DNA of 64,000 nucleotides from Bacillota bacterium (GCA_023408815.1 JAEYJO010000057.1:162401-226400), one strand, 5' to 3'; positions 52,028-62,052 are shown, counted from the stretch's first letter. Translations and numbers: made by a program. Notes: generated from the letters alone by a model not told the origin.

Positions 52028-54238
52028 TTATACAGACTCCAAACGATATACTCTTGAACTAAAGTCTCTTCCTTTATTACACAAATCCCCTTTGTTAATT
52101 ATCATTCCAACATGCATTAACTCATCTCCGCCATACCATGCAGCATCGTCTTCATCAAAAATATATCTTTTATTCTTATCCAGGCCGGATAACTTCAAGC
52201 GTACCCACTCTTCATTGGCTACATTCAGTATTTTATAAAAGCCAATTAAAGCTTCGTTTTTATCTTCTGATACGACCATCCATGCTCCTGATTTGTTTTC
52301 AAAAGGGTTCTGTAATCTATAAAAATCACCATTCATGAATAATTTTTGATATTTTTTATGAAACTCCACCTGGCCTTTTATAATTTGCAGCTCTTGTTTT
52401 GTTAGTTTCCCCAAATCCAATTCATAGCCAAGCATTCCGAATTGTGCAACATTTCCCCTGGTTTCCAACGGTGTTATTCTGCCCACCTGCTGATTGGGAA
52501 CCTCTGAAACATGGGCGCCCATACTGCTTAATGGATAAACATACGATGTCCCATATTGGATTTTAACACGTTCTATTGCGTCTGTATTATCACTGGTCCA
52601 TGCCTGTGGCGCATAATAGAGCATTCCCGGATCAAATCTGGCCCCTCCGCTGGAACAAGATTCAAATAATATTTCAGGGAACTTTATTATCAATCTTTCA
52701 TATAATTGATATACTCCAAGAATGTATTTGTGGAATACTTTTCCTTGCTCATCTGTTTTTTGAGCTATGGAATAGGTTTCCGTAAGATAACGGTTCATAT
52801 CCCACTTTACATATGTAACAGGAGCATCCATCAACACTCGCTCCATCAAACCATAGACATATTCTACCACTTCCTCACGTGTGAAATCCAATACAAACTG
52901 ATTTCTGCTTGGGGATGCACTTCTTCCCGGTGCACATAGAATCCAATCCGGATGCTCCCTATATAAATCAGAGTCTTTGTTTACCATTTCAGGCTCAAAC
53001 CACAAGCCGAATTTCATACCCATGGCATTAATCTTCCTCGCTAATCCCCCTATTCCCTCCGGAAGCTTATTGTAGTCTGTTACATACCAATCTCCAAGGC
53101 CAGATTTATCATCATCTCTTTTTCCAAACCACCCATCATCCAAAACAAAAAGATCTATTCCCATCTGTTTTGCGGCAGATGCTATATCCAATATCTGCTG
53201 CTGCGTAAACTGCGGCCCGGTAGCCTCCCAATTATTTATTAAAATAGGACGCTCCCTATCTCTCCATAAACCACGTGCCAGACGAGTGCGATAGATTTTG
53301 TGAAAAGTCTGGCTCATTCCATTCATTCCCTGATCGGAATAAACGAATACCGCCTCGGGACTTTGGAACAATTCTCCCGGATTCAGCAGCCATGAAAAGC
53401 CATTGGGGTTGATTCCTATTTGAATCCTTGTCATATTACAAGTATCCACTTCCACTGATTCTATATGATTTCCGCTGTAAATCAAACTGACTCCTATTGC
53501 TTCCCCAGAAAATTCATTTGTTTCCGGGCGCTTAAGTGCTATAAAGGGATTTTGTTCCGCACTGCTAATTCCCCGCTTGCTGTTAATCCCCTGTATTCCC
53601 ACATTTAGTTTCCGGCAGATGATATCCCTTTCTCTCGCCCATGCGCCCGACAACTGCACCATTTCATATTCCGCATCAGGTAAATCGATGCTTGCACTAA
53701 ATACTCTATCCAATAGAACCTTTTCAGTACCATGATTATAAAATTTTACGCTTCGCGAAATAACAGCGTAATCCCGGAAAAGACTGTACAGTAAAATACA
53801 ATCTACATTTAATAACGTATCCGTTAAAGTAATCTCTATCGTTTCCGCCTCATCCTCATCCTCTACATATAAGGCCGGAAGGCCCGAAATCTTCTGTTTT
53901 CCTCTGTAAATAGAATGAGCCTGATATCTGAAATCAGTAATTCTGCTTCCATTTTCCTGAACGATTTCAAAAGCCGGTTCTCTAAAATCACCCCTTCCGG
54001 TGTCCGGATATTCCATCCTTGTATACTGAGGGCTGAAAAAATATTCGTTTTCCTCAGTATATACTGCCAGAGACCGGTGTCCTCCTTCTAAAAGATAGGA
54101 ATAATTGTCTTTATGTTGTATTCTTTTTCCATAGTACAAGTTGCCTAACTTCCCGTCAGGTAATACTTTCATAATATAACTGATCTGATGATTGTATAAA
54201 TGAAACTCCTTTGTTTGTTCTGAATATATAATAGCCAT
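52028..54238 (-). CDS. Alpha-galactosidase, GH36
   Basis: 736 residues, no signal peptide. The N-terminal beta-sandwich is followed by the barrel: LFVLDDGWFGKRDDD, FGLWFEPEMVNKDSDL and the nucleophile D480 in TYVKWDMNRY, with acid/base D550 in QAWTSDNTDAIER. SCSSGGARFDPGML is a further GH36 mark. It hydrolyses alpha-1,6-galactosides (melibiose, raffinose) delivered by the ABC importer encoded upstream. It starts on the base after the permease stop; GGGAGGAAAGC precedes the ATG. Last gene of the sugar ABC operon. Confidence 0.96.
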   Translation of the reverse strand: MAIIYSEQTKEFHLYNHQISYIMKVLPDGKLGNLYYGKRIQHKDNYSYLLEGGHRSLAVYTEENEYFFSPQYTRMEYPDTGRGDFREPAFEIVQENGSRITDFRYQAHSIYRGKQKISGLPALYVEDEDEAETIEITLTDTLLNVDCILLYSLFRDYAVISRSVKFYNHGTEKVLLDRVFSASIDLPDAEYEMVQLSGAWARERDIICRKLNVGIQGINSKRGISSAEQNPFIALKRPETNEFSGEAIGVSLIYSGNHIESVEVDTCNMTRIQIGINPNGFSWLLNPGELFQSPEAVFVYSDQGMNGMSQTFHKIYRTRLARGLWRDRERPILINNWEATGPQFTQQQILDIASAAKQMGIDLFVLDDGWFGKRDDDKSGLGDWYVTDYNKLPEGIGGLARKINAMGMKFGLWFEPEMVNKDSDLYREHPDWILCAPGRSASPSRNQFVLDFTREEVVEYVYGLMERVLMDAPVTYVKWDMNRYLTETYSIAQKTDEQGKVFHKYILGVYQLYERLIIKFPEILFESCSSGGARFDPGMLYYAPQAWTSDNTDAIERVKIQYGTSYVYPLSSMGAHVSEVPNQQVGRITPLETRGNVAQFGMLGYELDLGKLTKQELQIIKGQVEFHKKYQKLFMNGDFYRLQNPFENKSGAWMVVSEDKNEALIGFYKILNVANEEWVRLKLSGLDKNKRYIFDEDDAAWYGGDELMHVGMIINKGDLCNKGRDFSSRVYRLESV

Positions 54239-55069
54239 CTAAAGCTTTCCTCCCGATGTTGCGACGCCTTCAATAAACTGCTTCTGGAAAATAATATAGA
54301 TCAGCATCATCGGCCAAATCGCCAAAACTGCCGCCGCCATAAGCTGGGGATAGTTTACGGAATACGCGCTTGAAATTTTGGCTAATGCGGAAGATAATGT
54401 AGCCGCATCGGAATTCGAATTAACTATCATTGGCCACATTAAATCCTTGAACGAAAAAAGAGCTGTAAAAATAGCCAGTGCTATCAATCCTGATTTGGTC
54501 AATGGAAGCATGACCTTCCAAAAGGTCTGTCCAATATTACATCCGTCTAATCTGGCCGCCTCTTCCAGTTCTTTCGGAAGTCCCATAAAGAACTGCCGTA
54601 AAAGGAATGTTCCGAACGCACTCACCAATCCCGGAAATACCAGTGCGAATATTGTATTACGCAACCCCAGTTTATCAATCATTAAATATTGCGGCACAAT
54701 AAAAATTTGTACAGGCACCATCATTTGAAATAATACAAGGCTAAAGAAAAAATCTCTTCCCGGAAATTTTAGTCTCGCAAATGCATAGGCTGCCATTGCA
54801 CTAAATAGCACTGCACAGAACACGCGGATAGCCATCATTGCGAAAGTGTTAAAATATAACCGAACAAAATCATTCTGTTGAATTACTGTCATATAATTAT
54901 CCCACTGTGCTTCTCCGGGAAAAAAGACAAATGGATTCATTGATGTCGATTCGCTTATTGTTTTTAAGGACGTTACCACCATCCATAAAAACGGCAGTAT
55001 CATAATGCATGCACCAAGAATCAAAATAAGGTGTATGAATGAAGCAGTAATTGTTTTTCTTTTTTTCAT
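54239..55069 (-). CDS. Sugar ABC transporter permease (MalG type)
   Basis: 276 residues from the ATG at 55069 (MKKRKTITASFIHLILILGA), with AGAGGATAG upstream. Six membrane helices. The EAA loop reads ELEEAARLDGCNIGQTFWKV, which contacts the ATPase. Together with the neighbouring MalF-type permease it forms the membrane channel of an oligosaccharide importer. No ATPase gene is in this operon, so a shared MsmK/UgpC-like ATPase elsewhere is expected. Confidence 0.95.
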   Translation of the reverse strand: MKKRKTITASFIHLILILGACIMILPFLWMVVTSLKTISESTSMNPFVFFPGEAQWDNYMTVIQQNDFVRLYFNTFAMMAIRVFCAVLFSAMAAYAFARLKFPGRDFFFSLVLFQMMVPVQIFIVPQYLMIDKLGLRNTIFALVFPGLVSAFGTFLLRQFFMGLPKELEEAARLDGCNIGQTFWKVMLPLTKSGLIALAIFTALFSFKDLMWPMIVNSNSDAATLSSALAKISSAYSVNYPQLMAAAVLAIWPMMLIYIIFQKQFIEGVATSGGKL

Positions 55070-55083
55070 GTCCACTATCCTCT

Positions 55084-56001
55084 CTACATATAATTTACCC
55101 ACTTCTTCTGAAGCTTCGTCTGTACTGCTGTAATCAGCATAATAATTAGTAAAAGGAGCATGACGATAGCAGAACCATATCCTTTATTAGAATATTTAAA
55201 AGAATTGTTATAAAATAAGTAAACCAGTGATACTGTACTATCATAGGAAGGACTTGTAACATTAATCATCATATAAATCACATCAAATACCTGCATTGAG
55301 GTAATAATACTTGTAACAAGCACAAAAAACAGCGTTGGTGAAACTAACGGCAGCGTAATATTAAAAAACTGACAAATACCGCTGGCTCCGTCTATATCAG
55401 ATGCCTCATAGTAATCTCTTGGAATTTCTTGCAATCCTGCAAGAAGCAAAACCATACTGTATCCTATTGTACTCCAAATGCCGATGATCGAAACGGAGAG
55501 AAGCGCTATATTGGGATTATCAATCCAATTAACAGTATCCATTCCCAATTTATTTAAGAGATAATTAATCAGTCCATATTGATTATTGTACAACCATTTC
55601 CAGACCATAGTTACCGCCGCCGGTGCTGCCACCATAGGAATAAAATAAATTGTTCTATATATTCCTTTTCCTTTCATTTTTCCATTCAAAGCTACAGCGA
55701 GAAGCAATGCAATTATAACCGTTACCGGAACAACAAGGCAGGTATAACCTAATGTATTTCTCACGGCATACCAGACTTGAACGTCTTGAAACATTTTTTT
55801 ATAATTTTCCAGCCCAACAAATATATTTCCCTTTCCAAATGCCCCACTCTTAAAAAAACTAAGATAAAATGTTTCAAATATAGGAATGATATTTAATATA
55901 ATGAGGCCCGCAATGGTAGGAAATATCATTCCCCATCCCCAGCACCATTCATTCCATGTTTTCACTGAAAACTTCATTTTTGTCGTTTTTTTACTTCTCA
56001 T
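55084..56001 (-). CDS. Sugar ABC transporter permease (MalF type)
   Basis: 305 residues. About six membrane helices; the EAA loop is IPRDYYEASDIDGASGICQF. Typical CUT1-family permease for di- or oligosaccharides. It pairs with the MalG-type permease 14 bases downstream and the binding protein upstream. GAGGTAGGAA precedes the ATG. Confidence 0.95.
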   Translation of the reverse strand: MRSKKTTKMKFSVKTWNEWCWGWGMIFPTIAGLIILNIIPIFETFYLSFFKSGAFGKGNIFVGLENYKKMFQDVQVWYAVRNTLGYTCLVVPVTVIIALLLAVALNGKMKGKGIYRTIYFIPMVAAPAAVTMVWKWLYNNQYGLINYLLNKLGMDTVNWIDNPNIALLSVSIIGIWSTIGYSMVLLLAGLQEIPRDYYEASDIDGASGICQFFNITLPLVSPTLFFVLVTSIITSMQVFDVIYMMINVTSPSYDSTVSLVYLFYNNSFKYSNKGYGSAIVMLLLLIIMLITAVQTKLQKKWVNYM

Positions 56002-56055
56002 TTATTCCTACCTCAACAAAAATACGGCAGCATCGCTACTGCCGCATTTATTTTT

Positions 56056-57399
56056 TTATTCTTCCGAAATAGCCTGATTCATCATTTCCGCAACTTTGAT
56101 ACATGCATCTGTCGTTTCTTCTTTTCCTGCATAGGCATCTTTTAACAATTCATACGCCTTATCTTCCCAAACACTTGTCTGATTGGAATAAGGGCGGATC
56201 TGCGCATAGTCAACCATATCAATATAACATTTTGTATTAAACATAGAGTAAGCATTCGTAAACATATCTGCCGTTCCGTTATATGCCGAGATGGCAACTC
56301 CAAGTTCCGCTTGGCGCTCTTGTCCTTCCTTGCTGCTTAAATATTCAATCCATTTCCATGCTTGATCCGGATGTGCACAGGTTGAAGCAATCGCATTTCC
56401 AAGTCCGTTAAAAATGGATGCTTTTCCACCATCATTAGACATCGGCAAAACTGCACAATCAAAATTCTCTTTCATAAAATCAGATGCCGCAAATCCGGAA
56501 AGATTCCATGAACCAAACAGTCCCATTGCACACATTCCGTTTTGAATTGCTTCTGCACGCGCCTGATCGTCGTAAATCTCAGGAGACAGGCCTTCTTTTA
56601 CAAAGCTGAAGTACTCTTCAATACCAGCGATTGTTGCTTCTTCATCATATCCTGATTTCTTATCTTTCGTAATTATTTCTCCCCCGCTTTGATATACAAA
56701 ATTATAATAGCCTTCCTGATTATGCAAGCCGGCGCAGAAACCATACTGACTTCCATCATCCTTTGTCAATTTCTTTGCGGCTTCTTTCAGGTCATCCCAT
56801 GTCCATGTATCGTCGGGATAGCTGATACCAGCCTCATCGAACAATGTCTTATTATACCAGAGAGCAATAGTATCATAGTCTTTTGGAATTGCATACTGCT
56901 TGCCCTCAATATTATAAATTTCATTTAATCCTTCCGGATAATTAGCAAGATCAACTTTAGCGCTGCCTGCAATATAATCGCTTAAATCAAGCAACTGATC
57001 ATTTGCACCGTAATAGTAAATATTATTGGAATGCATCCAGAAAGTATCCGGCAAAGAACCTCCTGTTCCGGCAGCCTCCAATCCTGTCCAGTAATCACTC
57101 CATCCGCTTACCTGAATATCAATTTTAATATCAGGATTTTCTGCTTCAAATTCATCTGCCATTGTACGGATCAAATTAGCCTGATTAGAATCCCAGCAAG
57201 CATAAGATATTGTTACTGCATCTCCAGATGGCGTTTCCTTTGTCTGGTTTTCGTTTTTAGCTTCTTTAGCGGTTTCTGTTTTCTCTTTTACATCCTGCTC
57301 ATTGGCCGTCATAGCACTATTTGTGGTATTGCCACATCCTGCTAAGGTTGCCATAAGCATAGTCGTGCAGAGCAATGTACTAATAATTTTTTTCATCAT
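56056..57399 (-). CDS. Sugar ABC transporter substrate-binding lipoprotein
   Basis: 447 residues from the ATG at 57399, 7 bases after GGAGG. The signal peptide ends in ATLAGCGN, a lipobox, so the protein is anchored outside the membrane. The mature part is a CUT1 binding protein (VTISYACWDSNQANLIRTMA; LPDTFWMHSNNIYYYG; GKQYAIPKDYDTIALWYNKT). With the two permeases and the GH36 enzyme it probably brings in raffinose-type alpha-galactosides, an inference from the operon. Expression depends on the promoter with the paired palindromes upstream. Confidence 0.95.
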   Translation of the reverse strand: MMKKIISTLLCTTMLMATLAGCGNTTNSAMTANEQDVKEKTETAKEAKNENQTKETPSGDAVTISYACWDSNQANLIRTMADEFEAENPDIKIDIQVSGWSDYWTGLEAAGTGGSLPDTFWMHSNNIYYYGANDQLLDLSDYIAGSAKVDLANYPEGLNEIYNIEGKQYAIPKDYDTIALWYNKTLFDEAGISYPDDTWTWDDLKEAAKKLTKDDGSQYGFCAGLHNQEGYYNFVYQSGGEIITKDKKSGYDEEATIAGIEEYFSFVKEGLSPEIYDDQARAEAIQNGMCAMGLFGSWNLSGFAASDFMKENFDCAVLPMSNDGGKASIFNGLGNAIASTCAHPDQAWKWIEYLSSKEGQERQAELGVAISAYNGTADMFTNAYSMFNTKCYIDMVDYAQIRPYSNQTSVWEDKAYELLKDAYAGKEETTDACIKVAEMMNQAISEE

Positions 57400-57446
57400 T
57401 TCTTTTCCTCCCAACTAAAAATGGTTTGTTTTGATATTGTCATTTA

Positions 57447-57476
57447 ATCATATATTTCTTCCGCCATAAATGTCAT
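57447..57476 (-). promoter_or_regulatory. Predicted promoter of the ABC/GH36 operon
   Basis: On the minus strand ATGACA (57471-57476), 18 bases, TATGAT (57447-57452). The -35 lies inside the first palindrome at 57472-57484, so a protein bound there would touch RNA polymerase. Confidence 0.5.
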
Positions 57477-57505
57477 GTTATGACTTTTATATGTCATTTT
57501 GTGAC
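57472..57505. promoter_or_regulatory. Tandem palindromes, probable operator of the sugar operon
   Basis: GTCATGTTATGAC (57472-57484) and GTCATTTTGTGAC (57493-57505) are two 13-base palindromes in direct repeat with a 21-base period, two helical turns. A weaker third copy, GTCATTTAATCA, starts at 57439. They lie between the divergent binding-protein and AraC genes and fit binding by the AraC-type product of 57605-58438. Confidence 0.65.
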
Positions 57506-57523
57506 TTTTTGTTTATTACTTAA

Positions 57524-57552
57524 TTTACTAACATAGCTTACTATATTATAAT
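57524..57552 (+). promoter_or_regulatory. Promoter of the AraC regulator gene of the GH36 operon
   Basis: TTTACT (57524-57529), 17 bases, perfect TATAAT (57547-57552), about 45 bases before the ATG at 57605. Confidence 0.55.
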
Positions 57553-57604
57553 AAAAATAGGTTATTCAAACTTTTACACTACTATTTCAAAACAGGAGTA
57601 CCAT

Positions 57605-58438
57605 ATGAGTGAGATAAGAACATATGATGAATGTTACTTTTTAAACTATAATCAATGCAGCGATCTGCAGCTTTATGAGATAGGCAAGCAAAAATGCCCT
57701 TCTTCTTATGCCTTTGGTCCCGTTATGCGCAGACACTATATTTTTCATTATGTATTCAGCGGAAGCGATATGTTATTCTTAAATAATGAACAATATAAAG
57801 TATCTGCTTATCAGGGTTTTGTTATTTCACCTAATGTTCTCGCATATTATAAGGCAAGCGAATCAGACCCTTGGGATTATTCCTGGGTTCATCTTGATGG
57901 ACCAAAAATCGTGGAATTATTTCAACAATCTGGTATATCCGTTGAACAGCCACTATTTATGCCCGCAAATTATTCCAATAAAATATCTTCTATTATGCAG
58001 GAACTTTTGGAAAACAATAGCAGAGAACTATATTGCATAGGAAAAATATACGAACTATTTGACAATATTATTTATTATTCCATAAATTCTGTACATATGG
58101 AACATAATACAAAACTCTCTTACATTAAAAAAATTATCAGTTATATCAATATCAAATATAGTGAGCCAATACGTATGGACGACATTGCTCATGCCTGCGG
58201 ACTGGACCGAAGCTATATGACAAGACTTTTTAAGGAAGCTACCGGAAGAACACCTCAGGATTATCTTATGTCATATCGCATGAAGTCGGCTTGTACAATG
58301 CTCGAAAAAGGAAATATATCCATACAAAATATTGCTTACTCTGTCGGATATAGTGATTACGCTACTTTTTCCAAGGCATTCAAGCGCTATATAAAAGTAT
58401 CTCCTAACGAATATCGTATGAAATACCAACAGAAATAG
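57605..58438 (+). CDS. AraC-family regulator of the ABC/GH36 operon
   Basis: 277 residues. An N-terminal cupin sugar-binding domain (FHYVFSGSDMLFLNNEQYKV; AYQGFVISPNVLAYYKASES) and two C-terminal helix-turn-helix motifs (IRMDDIAHACGLDRSYMTRL; IQNIAYSVGYSDYATFSKAF, then VSPNEYRMKYQ). This is the MsmR/RafR-like layout of raffinose-system activators. It is divergent from the importer genes with the palindromic sites between. AGGAGTACC precedes the ATG. Confidence 0.94.
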   Translation: MSEIRTYDECYFLNYNQCSDLQLYEIGKQKCPSSYAFGPVMRRHYIFHYVFSGSDMLFLNNEQYKVSAYQGFVISPNVLAYYKASESDPWDYSWVHLDGPKIVELFQQSGISVEQPLFMPANYSNKISSIMQELLENNSRELYCIGKIYELFDNIIYYSINSVHMEHNTKLSYIKKIISYINIKYSEPIRMDDIAHACGLDRSYMTRLFKEATGRTPQDYLMSYRMKSACTMLEKGNISIQNIAYSVGYSDYATFSKAFKRYIKVSPNEYRMKYQQK

Positions 58439-58458
58439 ATAATTAGAAAAGACTGATC

Positions 58459-60864
58459 TTATACATGAAACCATCGGAACAGATAGTATTTCAAAGCATC
58501 GATTACCGGCACACAAACTAAAACAATACCCAATATACTTAGGACTACTCCGATATTTACTGCCGGAAGGATTCCTCCAAATACGCCAAGCAAAGCAAAA
58601 GCAATGATAGTAACAATATTAACCGTCAGCAAATATACGCTGGGTCTGGAGGACCAGAAATGCTTTCGTTCCCTTACGATCAGCATTCTAAACTGCGTAT
58701 TAAAGACCAGTGCCAGCAGCACCACCGTCTGCAATTGTTCAAAGGAAAGACGAAACAGATATGTTCCAACCCATATAATCAGTAAATCCTCAAGGGCAAA
58801 CAAAATACCCAGAAAGATTGAAGAAGCCGTAATATTGCGTAAATTCCATTCATTTGGAGACTCTGTGGATTTCACCCGGTCGGTAGCGATAGACATTGTG
58901 ACAAAATCGTTCGCAAAGACCAGCAATGACATTCCAAGCAATGACACAAGAGAATCCTGCAGCCAGAAAAATCCAACGGTAAACAGCAAGACCACTTCAA
59001 CTACCTTAGTAATCTTATTGATTACCCAAGTCAGCATTCTCTGATAGGTTTTTCTGCTGACATCAACAGCATCGATAATTTCTCCCAGTCCCGGCTGCGT
59101 AAGAATAATACTTGCAGAAGCCCTGGCAACATCCGTTGCTTCGCATACTGCTGTTCCAAGCTCCGCCTGCTTAAGTGCCGGGGAGTCATTCACACCGTCT
59201 CCCGTCATCCCCACCATATGTCCGTTTTCCTGAAGCAATTTCACAATTTGGTATTTATCTTCGGGATATACCTCGGCAAAACCGTCATTCTCCCTAATTA
59301 GTTTAAGCTGTTCTTCCCGGCTTCGTTCTTTAAACTCACAAGCCCGTAAAATCCGATTTCCGATTCCGACTTTCTCTGCAATTTCTTTTGCTATGGGCCT
59401 ACTATCCCCTGTTATCATAATAGGTTTTATCCCCAGACCGCGAATCTTAGAAATCATACGTGCGGAATCCTCCCGCGGCGGATCCGCTATGGCCAGTAAT
59501 CCTGCAAAATGTGTCCGGCCGGCAGCTGCAACAGCAACGGCAAGAGACCGGTACCCTTTTTCTGAAAAAGAGGCATCTGTCTGCTTGATGTTCTCTGCCA
59601 TAATGCCATCCACACCATCGCAAAGAGACAGAATCGTCGGGACAGCTCCTTTCAGAATACGAAGTTCTTCTCCATACTCCAGAATAACGGCTTCTGTTCT
59701 TTTGGTTTCCGGGCTGAATGGTATAAACTGTGTTCGGTTTTCGTAGTTGAATGTATAACCGCATTCTTTTGCATACGCAATAATTGCAGAATCTATAAGA
59801 TCCATCCCCTCTTCTTTGAAAGCCTGTGCCGCCAGATGTATTAATTGTTCTTTCCGGTAATTTCCAAATGGGACGCAGTCAACGACTGACAATAAATTCT
59901 GCGTTATGGTTCCGGTTTTGTCGAAACAAAACATATCGATGGAGGCTGCATCCTCAATACAATCAAGCCTGGCAACAAGAACGCCTTTTCGAGATAACTC
60001 CATTGCTCCTGCCGCCTGGACAATGGTAAGGACAGCAGGAAGCGCAACCGGTATCGCTCCAATCAGGAAAATAACAATAAAAGAGAGGATGGACACAATA
60101 TCTTTGTGCAAATAAATGCCATAGACCGAAACGGTTAAGGAAGCCGCAATTCCCAGATACATCATATATTTGACAATAGTCAGCATCAGTTCTTCCTGCT
60201 TTGATTTCGGCTTCGCTACTTTTACCAATTCTATGGTCTTTCCAAAATAGGTATTCACGCCGGTATTCAGCACTATACATTTGGATTCTCCGCGCTTTAC
60301 AATGCTTCCGGAGTATATAATGTCCGATGGCACGGCCTCAAAAGGCATCGACTCACCGGTCAATGCAGACTGATCTACTGATAGCTCTCCGCTGCAAAGA
60401 TAGGCATCTGCCGGGACCACATCACCAAGCTTAAGTGTAATAATATCTCCCGGTACAATTTCCCGGGCATTAAGCAAAGACCATTTTTTATCCCGAAGAA
60501 CCTGAACCTTAATTTCAAGCTTCTTTTTAAGCATCTGAACAGCTTTGTTTGAATTCCTGGATTGCAAATAACCGATGACGGCATTGATTGTCAGAAGGGA
60601 AAATATAATACTGCTTTCTGTATAATGTTTCAAAACCAAGGTAAGAACAATAGATATTTCCAGAAGCCACGGCATAGGGCCCCAATATCGCTTCAAAAAC
60701 TCCAAAACGGGATTTTTCTTAATCTCCTGAATCTCATTGTACCCAAACTGTTCGATCCGGTCATTTACGGCCTCTGTATGAAGTCCTCCTTCACATGTTT
60801 CCAATTTCCTCATAATCTCTTCTTCGGGTATTGTTTTATATTCAGATGCATTAATTGCCTCCAT
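58459..60864 (-). CDS. P-type ATPase of the proton-pump type (P3A)
   Basis: 801 residues from the ATG at 60864 (MEAINASEYKTIPEEEIMRK), AAAGGAGTG upstream. Membrane helices near 65-100, 230-290 and five or six at the C-terminus. SALTGES at 166-172, the phosphorylated D315 in CFDKTGTIT, IPVALPA at 271-277, and GMTGDGVNDSPALK are all intact. FMISIATDR-like and VFANDFVTMSIATDRV segments match plasma-membrane proton-efflux ATPases known in plants, fungi, archaea and some bacteria. The ion cannot be proved from sequence. It follows a ROK regulator by 21 bases. An AraC gene ends 21 bases away, converging. Confidence 0.92.
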   Translation of the reverse strand: MEAINASEYKTIPEEEIMRKLETCEGGLHTEAVNDRIEQFGYNEIQEIKKNPVLEFLKRYWGPMPWLLEISIVLTLVLKHYTESSIIFSLLTINAVIGYLQSRNSNKAVQMLKKKLEIKVQVLRDKKWSLLNAREIVPGDIITLKLGDVVPADAYLCSGELSVDQSALTGESMPFEAVPSDIIYSGSIVKRGESKCIVLNTGVNTYFGKTIELVKVAKPKSKQEELMLTIVKYMMYLGIAASLTVSVYGIYLHKDIVSILSFIVIFLIGAIPVALPAVLTIVQAAGAMELSRKGVLVARLDCIEDAASIDMFCFDKTGTITQNLLSVVDCVPFGNYRKEQLIHLAAQAFKEEGMDLIDSAIIAYAKECGYTFNYENRTQFIPFSPETKRTEAVILEYGEELRILKGAVPTILSLCDGVDGIMAENIKQTDASFSEKGYRSLAVAVAAAGRTHFAGLLAIADPPREDSARMISKIRGLGIKPIMITGDSRPIAKEIAEKVGIGNRILRACEFKERSREEQLKLIRENDGFAEVYPEDKYQIVKLLQENGHMVGMTGDGVNDSPALKQAELGTAVCEATDVARASASIILTQPGLGEIIDAVDVSRKTYQRMLTWVINKITKVVEVVLLFTVGFFWLQDSLVSLLGMSLLVFANDFVTMSIATDRVKSTESPNEWNLRNITASSIFLGILFALEDLLIIWVGTYLFRLSFEQLQTVVLLALVFNTQFRMLIVRERKHFWSSRPSVYLLTVNIVTIIAFALLGVFGGILPAVNIGVVLSILGIVLVCVPVIDALKYYLFRWFHV

Positions 60865-60885
60865 GTTCTTCACTCCTTTCTGCAA

Positions 60886-62052
60886 TCAAACAATTTTTGC
60901 TTTACAGCAATGACTCATAACCAATGCTGCCGAACCGATTGCTATGGTATTTTCCTGAAATGCTCCGCCCTTACTGAATAATATCGTATCAGCATAAAGA
61001 TAATTGTTGTAGAAACTTTCAAGACATTCCTGATAATAATCTTCCAGATTCATTACAAGCGGACCGCTTAGGATGATCACATCCGGATTCAGAAGGCGTG
61101 AAAAATTAATAAGTCCAATGCTGAAGAAAATAGCTTTTTCACGAATGATTCTCTTAAGGGCTATATTATCTTCCGGCAGATTAGCAAGCACTTCTTTATA
61201 ATTTTTTTCATTCCATTTAGCGCTGCCAAGATTTAATTCATCAGCGGCCGCATGAATTACCGCTCCCAATGCAGAAACCTTTTCGACACTTTCCATACGG
61301 CCGGATTCAAAGAACATATTCATACTGCCAAGTGCATCTTCCCGATCGTTCATTGTTCGAACAATCACGCCATCCTTAATCACCGCAGACCGGATACCGA
61401 TACCGCAATGGATGTATGCAATACTTCGTTTGTTTTTCCCGATACCGAACAAATATTCCGCTAATGCAGCAGCATTTGCGCCATTATCAATGTAACAAGG
61501 AATAGAGAACCTGTTTTCTATACATTCCTTGACCGGAACATTGCCCCAGCCGGGGAATGGAAATCCCTGGGGGTTGAGCATGACCCCGTGCTCACGGTCC
61601 AGCGGACCTACCGTTCCTACACCGATACCAAGAATCTGGTCCGAAGATATGGCTTTTTCTTTTATTATTCTTTCAATCCGATACAAGATAGAATCAATGA
61701 CCTTTTCTGCAGAACCTTGTTCATGCAAGCAAAATACTTCTGTTTTTAGAACCGTCAGTTTTAAATTGGTGAGGACTATTTTCACATAAGTTCTGGACAA
61801 GTCTACACCAATCAAATATAACCCATGGTGAATGATGTCGTAAGTAAGCGCTTTTCTTCCGCCGGTGGATTCCGCCTCGCCAAAAGAGACAATCAGCTGC
61901 TTTTCATCCAATGCCTTCATTGCTCTGTTCAATGTTGTCAACTTTAGATTCATGGATAACTGGATTTCTTTTTTTGTCAATGGGCCTCTTTTGTAAAGTT
62001 CATAAAATATACTTAATGTCCTGGAATCCAATCCGTTTAATTTTTCCGACAT
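60886..62052 (-). CDS. ROK-family transcriptional regulator
   Basis: 388 residues from the ATG at 62052 (MSEKLNGLDSRTLSIFYELY); an AAAGAGTGG site precedes it. N-terminal winged helix (RGPLTKKEIQLSMNLKLTTL). The ROK body has ATP and sugar marks (LIGVDLSRTYVKIVLTN; GIGVGTVGPLDREHG; IDNGANAAALAEYLFG). The usual zinc set HxGxxxxxxCxCGxxGCxE is degenerate: the region reads DALGSMNMFFESGRMESVEK with no cysteine pair. It may be a repressor whose sugar domain has lost zinc. Coupled to the P-type ATPase, an unusual partner for ROK. Confidence 0.85.
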   Translation of the reverse strand: MSEKLNGLDSRTLSIFYELYKRGPLTKKEIQLSMNLKLTTLNRAMKALDEKQLIVSFGEAESTGGRKALTYDIIHHGLYLIGVDLSRTYVKIVLTNLKLTVLKTEVFCLHEQGSAEKVIDSILYRIERIIKEKAISSDQILGIGVGTVGPLDREHGVMLNPQGFPFPGWGNVPVKECIENRFSIPCYIDNGANAAALAEYLFGIGKNKRSIAYIHCGIGIRSAVIKDGVIVRTMNDREDALGSMNMFFESGRMESVEKVSALGAVIHAAADELNLGSAKWNEKNYKEVLANLPEDNIALKRIIREKAIFFSIGLINFSRLLNPDVIILSGPLVMNLEDYYQECLESFYNNYLYADTILFSKGGAFQENTIAIGSAALVMSHCCKAKIV

